Below, piece by piece: positions 1-7,295 of a stretch of DNA of 8,987 nucleotides (position 1 is the first letter of the stretch; every line of letters begins with the position of its first letter). The notes below the pieces were generated by a model. That model was not told the DNA's origin, did not search any database, and saw only the letters and a list, made by a program, of their open reading frames with translations. The stretch spans positions 1 to 8,987 of the forward strand of contig JAJYJE010000028.1 in assembly GCA_021789715.1 (NCBI GenBank). The letters are read 5' to 3'. Source of the stretch: a bacterium (lineage in GTDB: Bacteria; Patescibacteriota; Doudnabacteria; UBA920). Both the position numbers and the translations under genes were made by a program.

Positions 1-1
1 C

Positions 2-1123
2 AGCCAAAAACGGCAACAGGCATTGGTATTTTCCCCCCGCTTTATGCTAAGCGTATTATGGACCAACTACAAAAAAAGTTACTGGGATGCAACCTCGGGG
101 CGGACACTTGACCCCCAGCGGGACAATATCACCACTTCCGAAGGACAAAGCTACACCATGCTGCGCGCCGTATGGGAAGATGATAAGCCGACCTTTGACA
201 AAACCTGGCAATGGACGCAACAGAATCTCAAACGGCCGGACAGCAATTTGTTCTCCTGGCTATACGGCAAACGCGCCGACGGCAGTTACGGCATCATGCA
301 AAGCCAAGGAGGGCAAAATACCGCCACCGACGCCGACACCGACATCGCTCTGGCTCTCGTTTTTGCCGCCAAACGCTGGAATAACTCCGCCTACCTCGAC
401 CAGGCCAAGCTGATTATCGGCGATATTTGGACTAACGAAATCGTAACCATTAACGGCGAACCTTACGTTACGGCCGATAACCTGGAAAAAAATTCGCCTA
501 GTGCGGTACTGGTCAACCCTTCCTATTTTGAACCCTACGCCTACCGCATTTTTGCCGGGCTCGATCCCGCCCATGATTGGCAAGGGGCCATAAGCAGCTC
601 TTATGGCATCTTGGAAAGAAGCAGCCTGGCTTCTCTGGACAAAAATACCAGCGTCGGCCTGCCGCCTGACTGGGTGGTCGTCAGCAAAACCGACGGCAGC
701 CTCTCCGCTTCCACCAACGGCGGCCTGGATACCAATTACGGGTACGACGCAATGCGCGTGCCATTCCGCATTGCCCTGGACTATCGCTTCAGCGGCGATC
801 CGCGGGCCAAGGCTTTTTTGGATCGTTTGTCTTTTCTCGGGCAACAGTGGCAGGCCAACCAGCGGCTTGCGTCGGTTTACGGACACGACGGCAGCGCAGT
901 CTCAACCGACGAAGCGCCGGCCGTATACGGCGGCGACATCGGCTATTTCATTATCAGCAGGCCCGACCTTGCCGAAAGCGTTTACAAAAACAAGCTGCTG
1001 ACGCTTTATAGCGCCGACGCCCAAGATTGGAAGCAGCCTTTAAGCTATTATGATGATAATTGGGCGTGGTTCGGCCTGGCACTTTACAACAACTCGCTCG
1101 TCAATTTATACGCAGCCCGGTAA
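2..1123 (+). CDS. Glycoside hydrolase family 8 endo-beta-1,4-glucanase (BcsZ-like), 5' partial
   Basis: Inverting endoglucanase of family GH8, expected to cut beta-1,4-glucan outside the cytoplasm. Numbering is from the TTG at 23. The general-acid glutamate lies in TSEGQSYTML (E40). The GH8 signature is a full match at residues 101-119 (ATDADTDIALAL..., ending KRW). The predicted base aspartate is D242 in YDAMRVPFRIALDY. NPSYFEPYAYRIF at 165-177 is also typical of the family. The frame is open from TTG 23 back to base 2 without a stop, so the true start and probably a signal peptide or membrane anchor lie left of the window; TTG 23 is only an apparent start. The 373 visible codons cover an essentially complete catalytic domain. 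The GT2 cellulose-synthase-like gene follows 71 bp downstream, the same pairing as BcsZ with BcsA. Family is secure; whether it acts in synthesis or degradation is inferred from context. Confidence 0.92.
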   Translation, partial: SQKRQQALVFSPRFMLSVLWTNYKKSYWDATSGRTLDPQRDNITTSEGQSYTMLRAVWEDDKPTFDKTWQWTQQNLKRPDSNLFSWLYGKRADGSYGIMQSQGGQNTATDADTDIALALVFAAKRWNNSAYLDQAKLIIGDIWTNEIVTINGEPYVTADNLEKNSPSAVLVNPSYFEPYAYRIFAGLDPAHDWQGAISSSYGILERSSLASLDKNTSVGLPPDWVVVSKTDGSLSASTNGGLDTNYGYDAMRVPFRIALDYRFSGDPRAKAFLDRLSFLGQQWQANQRLASVYGHDGSAVSTDEAPAVYGGDIGYFIISRPDLAESVYKNKLLTLYSADAQDWKQPLSYYDDNWAWFGLALYNNSLVNLYAAR

Positions 1124-1194
1124 TTTTGCTGGGGTGTTTGCTTATAGTTAAATTCAGACTTAATAAGCCCTAAAAAATAATTTTAGATGGCCAT

Positions 1195-2790
1195 ATGCCG
1201 CCCACTCCCCCCGAGCCACATCAACTTGAATCTTCATTTCTCAAAAGCACCACGCCCAAGGCGCTGGTCACGGTAGCCGTCGCTATGGCTGTCGTTTATT
1301 TTCTCGTGCTTGCTTTCCTGTTTCCCCGCGGCAACCAGGTATTGTTCTGGCTGCTGATGGCCGGGGAAATTTTTCACATCTGGCAAATCGCGACCTACGT
1401 TTACACCGTTTGGGACCAGCCGGCGGGCGGGGCGCCGTACCGCCCCGTTTCGGGCGGGGCGCCGGCGCTGCCGGCCGACGTGTTCATTACCGTAACCGGA
1501 GAACCGACAGAGGTAGTAGAAGCTACGGCCCGGGCCGCGTTGCGCATGAATTATCCGGCGGGATTTAATGTCTACCTGCTCAACGACGGAAAAATCGCAA
1601 AAAAACCTAACTGGCGCGAAGCGGAGAGCTTAGCCAAACGCCTCGGCATTGCCTGCATAACGCGGCAAAAACCCGGCGGCGCCAAGGCCGGAAACATTAA
1701 CCACGCCCTTAGACTCACGCGCAATCCGCTGGTGGTCGTGTTTGACGCCGATCAAATGCCCCGTCCCGATTTTCTAAAAAAATCCGCCGCTTACTTTTCA
1801 GATCCCGAAGTCGGCTTTGTGCAGTCTCCCCAATACTATAAAAATTTCAACACCAACGAAATTACCCGCGGGGCCTGGGAACAGCAGGAACTATTTTTCG
1901 GGCCTATCTGCAAAGGAAAAAACCGGCTGAATTCCGCGTTCCTTTGCGGCACAAATATGGCTATTCGCCGCGCTGCGCTGGAACAAGCCGGCGGAATGTT
2001 TGAAAAAAGCATTGCCGAAGATTTCCTCACATCGCTCTTTTTGCATGAACGGGGCTGGAAATCGATTTATATTCCCGAGATCTTGGCGGAAGGCCTGGCT
2101 CCCGAAGACTTTTTATCGTACTACAAACAGCAATTCCGGTGGGCGCGCGGCAGCCTTGAAATGGTTTTCCGCTACAACCCGCTGCTGCGGCGGGGACTGA
2201 CCTGGCATCAAAAAATCCAATATCTCGCTTCCGCCAGCTACTATCTGTCAGGCCTGGTTGTTTTGCTTAACGCCCTGCTGCCGCTTGTGTTCTTTTTTAC
2301 CGGGCAAGTTCCGTTAATTGTATCCACAATGGGATTGACCGCGATTTTCCTGCCCTACATTTTCCTGGTCATCCTGACATTGCGGCTTACGAGCAACTAT
2401 TCCTATACTTTTCGCGCCCTGTCATTTTCCATGGCGTCTTTCCCCATCCATATACAGGCCCTCTGGGCGGTTCTGACCAATCAAAATAGCGGCTTTTCCG
2501 TTACCGCCAAAAAAAAACTGGACGGCAACTTTCTATATCTCAGCGCTCCGCACCTCCTTTACATAGCCGCGGCGCTTCTGGGTATGGAGTGGGGCTACCT
2601 TCGCGACGGTTTAACCGCTCCGCTGCTGACCAATATGTCGTGGGCGCTATTTAATATTATGGTTTTTCTGCCATTTGTTTTTGCCTCCGGGCCATGGGCC
2701 GAAACAGCCAGGCAGCAGGGGGAAAATCAGCCCGGCCTTAAGTACGCCGAACCCGCTTCCGAATCTGTCTTTAAATTAAAAGACGGCTGA
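1195..2790 (+). CDS. Cellulose synthase-like processive glycosyltransferase, family 2 (BcsA/CslA-type)
   Basis: Membrane glycosyltransferase expected to polymerise UDP-glucose into a beta-1,4-linked glucan and extrude it. Two N-terminal membrane helices (about 23-43 and 48-72) precede a cytosolic GT-A domain (about 93-330). It carries the substrate-binding D131 (NDG), DxD at 184-186 (FDADQMP), ED at 275-276 (AEDFLTS) and QxxRW at 312-316 (QQFRWARG). The segment FFGPICKGKNRLNSAFLCG at 234-252 also resembles BcsA. Four further helices follow (about 345-369, 373-397, 446-464, 478-497). Between them sits FSVTAK at 434-439, matching the FxVTxK gating loop of cellulose synthases. A tail of about 30 residues replaces the c-di-GMP-binding PilZ domain. 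The first in-frame ATG was chosen; no Shine-Dalgarno is visible. Another processive beta-glycan product is possible, but the gating loop and the adjacent GH8 favour a cellulose-like polymer. Confidence 0.9.
   Translation: MPPTPPEPHQLESSFLKSTTPKALVTVAVAMAVVYFLVLAFLFPRGNQVLFWLLMAGEIFHIWQIATYVYTVWDQPAGGAPYRPVSGGAPALPADVFITVTGEPTEVVEATARAALRMNYPAGFNVYLLNDGKIAKKPNWREAESLAKRLGIACITRQKPGGAKAGNINHALRLTRNPLVVVFDADQMPRPDFLKKSAAYFSDPEVGFVQSPQYYKNFNTNEITRGAWEQQELFFGPICKGKNRLNSAFLCGTNMAIRRAALEQAGGMFEKSIAEDFLTSLFLHERGWKSIYIPEILAEGLAPEDFLSYYKQQFRWARGSLEMVFRYNPLLRRGLTWHQKIQYLASASYYLSGLVVLLNALLPLVFFFTGQVPLIVSTMGLTAIFLPYIFLVILTLRLTSNYSYTFRALSFSMASFPIHIQALWAVLTNQNSGFSVTAKKKLDGNFLYLSAPHLLYIAAALLGMEWGYLRDGLTAPLLTNMSWALFNIMVFLPFVFASGPWAETARQQGENQPGLKYAEPASESVFKLKDG
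1424..1464 (+). repeat. 14-bp direct repeat inside the GT2 gene
   Basis: CGGGCGGGGCGCCG occurs at 1424-1437 and again at 1451-1464, 27 bp apart (exactly nine codons). It encodes a GGAP-type repeat (AGGAP, then SGGAP) in the linker between the second membrane helix and the catalytic domain. The local G+C is much higher than in the surrounding gene. It looks like a small in-frame duplication in a tolerant linker. Confidence 0.6.
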
Positions 2791-2843
2791 TGCCCGCTTC
2801 GCCAATCTTTTGATCTTTTAACCGTTTAATTTTAAATTATTGG

Positions 2844-4436
2844 ATGCCAAACGAATACTTCAAAACAATTTCTCCCGCCTTGGATGCGTACGCGGTACCT
2901 GATTATGGCAATGCGGCAGCCGGCCAAGGAGAAACAAGCGTACCGTGGACCGACCGGCTAATTTTAGGGCTGCTAATGCTGGCCGTGCTGGGCGTGTCGC
3001 TTTTTTTCTTGTCAAAACAGAGCCTGCGGCTGGATGAAGCCCAAAGCATCTGGCAAGCGAGCCATACCGCCCAGGGCGTACTGCATACTATAGCCGAAGA
3101 CGTAACACTGCCTCTCTATCCGCTGCTGCTTCATTTTTGGATTTTTATGTTCGGCGACGGCGTCGGCATGCTGCGGCTTATGTCACTGCTGTTCTTTCTC
3201 GCGACGATTCCCGCCATCTACTTTCTCGGCCTTCTGGCCTACGACCGGCGGGTTGGCCTGGCAGCTGCCGCCTTCACCGCGGTTTCGCCATTCCTTAACT
3301 GGTACGGCAACGAAATCCGCACTTACAGCCTTATGGTGCTTTTAGCCGTACTGAACCATTTTTATTTTCTTTCCGTTTACAAACGGAGTCGCGCGGCAAG
3401 CGGCGCAAAGCAGGCAGCCTGGTGGCTCGGTTACGCCCTAACCGGCCTTCTGGGCGTTTACACCCATTACTTATTTTGGTTTCTCCTCCTCAGCCAGGCG
3501 CTGTTTTTCCTGTTTTACCGGCGGCGTTTTCCCGCCGGAACATTTTGGGGATTGGCGCTTACGGCTATTGCCCTGCTGGCCGCGCTGGCGCCTTGGGCTT
3601 ACTATGTATTCGTCCTAATCAAACAAATTTCCAACAGCGAACCGATGCTGCTAAGGCCGCATTTAATCGATCTATTTAACGTCTTTTCCCAGTTCCTGTT
3701 CGGCTTCCAGGACGACCACTTAAACACGCTGATTATCGCCTTGTGGCCCCTGGCAGTGGTGATGGCGTTTCTTAGCTTGAGGAAAAAGATCAAAATTCCC
3801 CCGGAAAGCGTCTACTTTTTTATTGCCACATTCTTCCCCATTCTCGCCATATTCGCGTTAAGCGTGACAGTCCGGCCAATATTCCTATCCCGCTATTTGA
3901 TTTTTTCCGTGCCTTCGCTCTACCTGTTCCTTATTTGGCTTATTAGCACCTACCCGAAATTTTTAAAACACGCGGCCGAATGGGCGGTTATTGCCGGCAT
4001 GGCAATAATGCTCGCGGTGCAAATTTACAAACCGGATACCCCGGTCAAAGAGGACTACCGAGGCGTAAGCGCCTACCTGAGCCAAAACACCAATCCGCAG
4101 GACATTGTAGTGATATCCTCGCCCTTCACCATCTACCCGATTGAATACTACTATGCCGGTACGGCCAATATGGTGACGCTGCCGATCTGGGATCGCGCCG
4201 CCGTGGGAGCGATTCCGCCCTTCTCCCAACAAGAGCTGCTCAGCGATGCCGGCCAAATCCAAATGGCCCACCAAAAGGCCTACCTCGTATTAAGTTACGA
4301 CCAGGGCTATCAGAAAAATATCAAAGATTACTTTGATAGCCATTTTCCCCTCCTCTCCCGGCAAAATTTCTCGCCGGGACTGAATGTGTATGTTTACGAT
4401 CTGCAAAATAAGTACGGAGCCGGTAAAAAATCGTAA
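2844..4436 (+). CDS. GT39/PMT-like (ArnT-type, GT-C) polytopic glycosyltransferase
   Basis: Membrane glycosyltransferase of the GT-C fold, expected to use a lipid-linked sugar donor on the outer face of the membrane. A cytosolic N-terminus precedes the first helix (about 38-57). The first external loop carries the acidic pair characteristic of the family (LRLDEAQS, D64-E65), followed by a P-L-Y-P-L-L-L-H-F-W stretch at 90-99. NEIRTYSL at 156-163 matches the common E-x-R-x-Y element, and FLSRYLIFSVPSLYLFLIW at 347-365 matches the conserved R-Y-x-x-x-x-x-P helix. About ten hydrophobic helices run to residue 393, followed by a soluble C-terminal domain (about 394-530, starting KEDYRGVSAYLSQN). 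It lies 53 bp after the GT2 gene on the same strand, so co-transcription is likely. Acceptor and sugar cannot be told: it may decorate the glucan, a lipid or a surface protein. The start is the ATG preceded by an A/T-rich block; no Shine-Dalgarno is seen. Confidence 0.82.
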   Translation: MPNEYFKTISPALDAYAVPDYGNAAAGQGETSVPWTDRLILGLLMLAVLGVSLFFLSKQSLRLDEAQSIWQASHTAQGVLHTIAEDVTLPLYPLLLHFWIFMFGDGVGMLRLMSLLFFLATIPAIYFLGLLAYDRRVGLAAAAFTAVSPFLNWYGNEIRTYSLMVLLAVLNHFYFLSVYKRSRAASGAKQAAWWLGYALTGLLGVYTHYLFWFLLLSQALFFLFYRRRFPAGTFWGLALTAIALLAALAPWAYYVFVLIKQISNSEPMLLRPHLIDLFNVFSQFLFGFQDDHLNTLIIALWPLAVVMAFLSLRKKIKIPPESVYFFIATFFPILAIFALSVTVRPIFLSRYLIFSVPSLYLFLIWLISTYPKFLKHAAEWAVIAGMAIMLAVQIYKPDTPVKEDYRGVSAYLSQNTNPQDIVVISSPFTIYPIEYYYAGTANMVTLPIWDRAAVGAIPPFSQQELLSDAGQIQMAHQKAYLVLSYDQGYQKNIKDYFDSHFPLLSRQNFSPGLNVYVYDLQNKYGAGKKS

Positions 4437-4445
4437 ACCCCCGCC

Positions 4446-4474
4446 AAAAACTCGCCCCTTGGGGGCGAGTTTTT
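4446..4474. terminator. Bidirectional intrinsic terminator between convergent genes
   Basis: Perfect 13-bp stem: aaaaactcgcccc (4446-4458) pairs with ggggcgagttttt (4462-4474) around a 3-nt loop. The A-tract and T-tract flank a G/C-rich core, so the structure works on either strand. It lies 9 bp after the stop of the GT39-like gene and beyond the 3' end of the minus-strand GH6 gene, and probably ends both transcripts. Confidence 0.88.
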
Positions 4475-4511
4475 ACGGCTGGTTTATCTCTTTATTTCTA
4501 CATTTATATTT

Positions 4512-4532
4512 ATTTGCCCGCTTGCGGCAAAT
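4512..4532. repeat. Inverted repeat just beyond the GH6 stop codon
   Basis: ATTTGCC (4512-4518) and GGCAAAT (4526-4532) are perfect inverted arms around CGCTTGC. The hairpin can be extended inward with one bulged C. It begins 6 bp past the stop of the minus-strand GH6 gene. There is no clean T-run after it on that strand, so it may be a 3'-end stabilising hairpin or weak terminator ahead of the strong one at 4446-4474. Confidence 0.4.
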
Positions 4533-4538
4533 ATGTTT

Positions 4539-6350
4539 CTACCAGGATGACAGTGAAGCCAGTCCCAAAGCGTAATCCGGCCAAAACACGCCGGCATTAG
4601 GGCCGCCGTTGCAAGCGCCGTCGCTACCGCCCGGATCCTTGCCCCAAATTAACGCGTCAACCAACGGATTGCCGGTATTGCTCGTAGGCTGGCTGCCCAA
4701 ACCGCGGCCGGGCGGATTGCACCAGGCATTGTCAGATGCCGGCCCTTGGCCGTTGCGGCTGGTATCAATAACAAAATGTTTGCCGCCGACTAAGCTAGAG
4801 ATCTGCTGGCCATAAGCGATATTGTCGCTGGTCCAGGTAAAATTAGACATGTTCAGGGCAAAACCGTCTGCCCGGGCAATACCGGACTGCTGCAGCCGGC
4901 CGGCCATATCGCCGGCCGAAATCCAGTCCGGATGGCCGGCATCTATATAAACCGCGGTGCCGGGCAAAGCTTTCAGCGCGTTGACGGCGTATGAGAGCAT
5001 CTGGTAGCGCGTCTGCAAATCAGCAGCCGATAGGCAGCTAGTCAGGGCAGTTCCGTCCGGCTCGAGCACAATAGCGGCCTTATTATTGCCAATACCCGCC
5101 GCCACCTGGTTAATCCAGTCCTGGTATTCGGACGCGGTTTGAGCGCCTCCCGCGGAGTAGCCGCCGCAGTCGCGGTTGGGAATATTATATAATACGAAAA
5201 TCGGCATTTGACCTTGGGCTTTAGCCGCGCTAATAACGCCCGCCGCGTCGCTGGCCACGTTAGAATTCCATCCGCCCAACCAAACCGCGTTCGGTTGCGA
5301 CGCGATCTTTTGCATCAGCAGCGCATTCTGCGGCTGGCTGCCGCCGTTCATATTAATCCACTGCTGGGCATTGGAATTTAAGTCGCGGTAAAAAACCGCG
5401 CCGGCCAAAGGATTGCCGGAGACGCCGTTTGCCGGCCCAGTCTGGCTCGCGGCAACCGTTGTTGCCGCGGTCACCGCCCCAGAAGCCGGTTGCGAAGCCG
5501 GAATGTAAACATTAACGCTGCGGGAGGAGATTGTTTGGTCACTCGCGTTTTTGGCAATAAACGTGACACTATAAGGCCCGCTGCCTTTCCAATCCCAGCC
5601 GGACACGTTAACCTGGGCTTCTTTATGCGGCGAATCCTGCGTGTTGTCGTCCATCAGATTCAGCGCGCCGCCGTCTACCTGCCAGTACATTTGGTAGGAA
5701 TTCAGCGGCAATCCGGTAACCACCGCCTTAAACGGCTGGGTACCAAGCACGGTCGCGCCGTCTACCGGCCACCATACCGATACGCTGGCCGGAGCTTGGG
5801 CCGCGGTTGCCGCGGAGGGTGCCGACACCACGGTTGCCGCCGGGCTCGGACCGGACACGGCAGCGGACAAAGCCGGCGCGGTTGCCGTCTGAATGCCCGC
5901 GGCCGCAATTAAACTGCCAGCCGGACAATTCTGTCCGATGTGATGAGCGGGGTCGGAATCGCTTGGGTCGGTAGTGTGATGCGAGGGATCATTATCCACA
6001 TTCCCGTTACAATCCACAAAATTACCGCTAATAGTAGGGTAACCATTCACATAAACCACAGTCGTGGCCGCGCCCGCTCGGTTCCAGACCAATCGCCACG
6101 GCGAAAAGGAAGCCACAGAAGCGGCTAATACCGTTATCGCTCCCGCAAAAACCGCAGCTTTGGCCAATTTAATCTTTTTAAAAAAGCGCGGGTAAGTATA
6201 GCCGGCCGCAGTCGTCAAGTTACTTGAAACAAGCGGGGCGTTAGGGCTCCAGGTTCCCGGCCTGATTTGAGAGAGCGGACCGGGAATTTTTGTTTTGGCG
6301 CGTTTTGTTTTGGGGACGGGCAATGCTATCCTGGCCTCATTTTTAGGCAT
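4539..6350 (-). CDS. Membrane-anchored glycoside hydrolase family 6 beta-1,4-glucanase with Ig-like module
   Basis: Inverting cellulase (endoglucanase or cellobiohydrolase) held on the outer face of the membrane. A basic cytoplasmic tail (1-60) leads into a membrane helix (about 62-82). Then come a Cys/His/Asp-rich segment (C114 to C142, with HH at 124-125 and 136-137), an Ala/Pro/Ser-rich linker (about 145-190), an Ig-like beta module (about 191-284, starting VWWPVDGATV), a second linker, and the GH6 domain (about 316-603). The first GH6 signature is complete at 387-402 (VLYNIPNRDC, then GGYSAGG) and supplies D394. The proton-donor motif is EPD at 430-432. The C-terminal WGKDPGGSDG element (569-578) holds the conserved D577. 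C395/C439 and C543/C580 match the two usual GH6 disulfides. The second signature is slightly degenerate (EPDGTA). No in-frame Met exists downstream near the helix, so ATG 6350 is kept. It converges on the glucan synthase run and is divergent from the sigma operon. Confidence 0.93.
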   Translation of the reverse strand: MPKNEARIALPVPKTKRAKTKIPGPLSQIRPGTWSPNAPLVSSNLTTAAGYTYPRFFKKIKLAKAAVFAGAITVLAASVASFSPWRLVWNRAGAATTVVYVNGYPTISGNFVDCNGNVDNDPSHHTTDPSDSDPAHHIGQNCPAGSLIAAAGIQTATAPALSAAVSGPSPAATVVSAPSAATAAQAPASVSVWWPVDGATVLGTQPFKAVVTGLPLNSYQMYWQVDGGALNLMDDNTQDSPHKEAQVNVSGWDWKGSGPYSVTFIAKNASDQTISSRSVNVYIPASQPASGAVTAATTVAASQTGPANGVSGNPLAGAVFYRDLNSNAQQWINMNGGSQPQNALLMQKIASQPNAVWLGGWNSNVASDAAGVISAAKAQGQMPIFVLYNIPNRDCGGYSAGGAQTASEYQDWINQVAAGIGNNKAAIVLEPDGTALTSCLSAADLQTRYQMLSYAVNALKALPGTAVYIDAGHPDWISAGDMAGRLQQSGIARADGFALNMSNFTWTSDNIAYGQQISSLVGGKHFVIDTSRNGQGPASDNAWCNPPGRGLGSQPTSNTGNPLVDALIWGKDPGGSDGACNGGPNAGVFWPDYALGLASLSSW

Positions 6351-6352
6351 CT

Positions 6353-6363
6353 TTAAATTTTAA
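6353..6363. promoter_or_regulatory. A/T palindrome immediately upstream of the GH6 start
   Basis: TTAAATTTTAA on the plus strand (TTAAAATTTAA read towards GH6) is a palindrome around one central base, ending 3 bp from the ATG. No Shine-Dalgarno is present here. It may simply be an unstructured A/T leader, or a -10-like box for a nearly leaderless transcript. A similar palindrome, AATTTTAAATT, sits at 2828-2838 before the GT39-like gene. Confidence 0.25.
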
Positions 6364-6594
6364 TTCTTAAACTTGCGCGGAGTTGGTTTGATTTTAAGGA
6401 TTTGTTTCCAATTCACGCGGCTGCAATGCAACAATTAAAGCTTAGCAAGGCAGCCAACCCCGCGTCCAGAAAAATATCCCCTTCCCCCCGATTCCGCTCT
6501 AAACTTTCAGAAACAAAAAAAAATCTTTTGCCGCCAACAGGGCTATTTAAAATACCGCTCCGGGCAAGCTGGATATGCCCCGGCCGGCGGAATG

Positions 6595-6603
6595 TGATAC
6601 AAT
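6595..6603 (+). promoter_or_regulatory. Candidate extended -10 promoter for the sigma/DUF5667 operon
   Basis: TGATACAAT fits an extended -10 (TG-n-TACAAT, five of six to TATAAT). No good -35 box lies 16-18 bp upstream. A start near 6610 would give a leader of about 65 nt to ATG 6676. Housekeeping-type rather than ECF-type. Confidence 0.3.
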
Positions 6604-6675
6604 TAGGCAGGTTTATAACAAGCTCCGACCGTTTTGCGGGTGCCGGACGAACCCCTAATATCCTTTTGTAACAAA

Positions 6676-7269
6676 ATGATCGATTCCGACGTCTATATTT
6701 TTAGTTCCTCAAATCTAAGCGGAAAAATCGAAGTTCCTTACAGCACATTCGATAAGGCCAAGCACGGCGACGAAGCCGCTTTTGGCCATATTTACGACCT
6801 TTTTTACAAAAAAATTTACCGCTTTATCTACTTTCGCGTCAGTCATAAAGAAACGGCGGAAGATTTGGCTGAAGAGGTTTTTCTGAAAGCCTTCGGTAGA
6901 ATAGGCAGCGTCCGGAACCATGAAGCCTTGGAAGGTTGGCTCTATCAAATCGCCCGCAATACAGTTATAGATTACTACCGCGCAAAAAAAACAACAGTCG
7001 CCCTGGACGATATTGAAAATACTTTGCAGTACGAATCGGCAATCATTGACATTCTTAACCTCAGCCAAGACCAGCAGCTCCTTATGGATGCCGTCAAAGA
7101 ACTCGGCGCGGAGCAGCAAATTGTCATTAAGCTAAAATTTTTGGAAGAACTTGATAATGCCACTATCGCCGAACTGCTCGACAAAACCGAAGGAGCCGTA
7201 AGAGTCATCCAGCATCGGGCAATCGCAAAACTGCAGGAATTAATCAAGACAAAGTTGAATAAAGATTAA
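6676..7269 (+). CDS. ECF-type RNA polymerase sigma factor (sigma-70 family)
   Basis: Two-domain extracytoplasmic-function sigma factor that redirects RNA polymerase to a small promoter set. Region 2 spans about 24-107. It includes DEAAFGHIYDLFYKKIYRFI (32-51), the core-binding AEDLAEEVFLKAF (61-73) and the -10-recognition part LEGWLYQIARNTVIDYYR (85-102). A linker leads to region 4 (about 133-190), with its helix-turn-helix at about 162-184 (ATIAELLDKTEGAVRVIQHR). Regions 1 and 3 are absent, and 197 residues is normal for the class. ATG 6676 was chosen; TTG 6634 in the same frame would add 14 residues that lie outside the conserved domain, and neither start has a Shine-Dalgarno. The DUF5667 membrane protein begins 26 bp after the stop and is the likely anti-sigma partner. 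The regulon cannot be read from the window; the divergent GH6 gene is a candidate target. Confidence 0.92.
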   Translation: MIDSDVYIFSSSNLSGKIEVPYSTFDKAKHGDEAAFGHIYDLFYKKIYRFIYFRVSHKETAEDLAEEVFLKAFGRIGSVRNHEALEGWLYQIARNTVIDYYRAKKTTVALDDIENTLQYESAIIDILNLSQDQQLLMDAVKELGAEQQIVIKLKFLEELDNATIAELLDKTEGAVRVIQHRAIAKLQELIKTKLNKD

Positions 7270-7295
7270 GCCCGATTCGCCTAAACATTCGAGTC

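Larger units (their letters stand above)
6351..6675. other. Divergent intergenic region between GH6 and sigma factor genes
   Basis: About 325 bp without a believable gene. It must hold the promoters of both divergent units. Visible elements are an A/T palindrome at 6353-6363 directly before the GH6 start, a 9-A run near 6513-6521 inside a C/T-rich and A-rich stretch, and an extended -10-like sequence at 6595-6603 facing the sigma gene. No tRNA, riboswitch or repeat array was recognised. An open frame over 6402-6671 has low-complexity, unfamily-like sequence and was not called. Confidence 0.6.

Noticed and set aside
260..886. Minus-strand 208-codon open frame
   Set aside because: Lies wholly inside the GH8 gene, whose catalytic motifs fix the coding strand; it is a G+C-driven shadow with no recognisable domain.
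1140..1186. Small inverted repeats (GCTTAT/ATAAGC and CTAAAA/TTTTAG) between the GH8 and GT2 genes as a terminator or operator
   Set aside because: Arms are only 6 bp and A/T-rich, with no T-run, so they are not distinguishable from chance in an A/T-rich gap.
2788..2790. UGA recoded as glycine (genetic code 25, as in some Patescibacteria)
   Set aside because: The GT2 gene ends at TGA after the last helix and a normal tail, and no other gene has an in-frame TGA where glycine would be needed.
4384..4575. Plus-strand 63-codon open frame spanning the terminator
   Set aside because: Overlaps the end of the GT39-like gene, the terminator hairpin and the GH6 3' end; no protein-like features.
6404..6409. 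GGAAAC on the minus strand as an ECF -35 box for the GH6 gene
   Set aside because: No matching ECF-like -10 (CGTC or similar) was found 16-17 bp downstream; a 6-bp match alone is expected by chance.
6402..6671. Plus-strand 89-codon open frame in the divergent intergenic region
   Set aside because: No domain, odd composition, overlaps the likely sigma promoter and start region, and ends in a different frame from the sigma gene.
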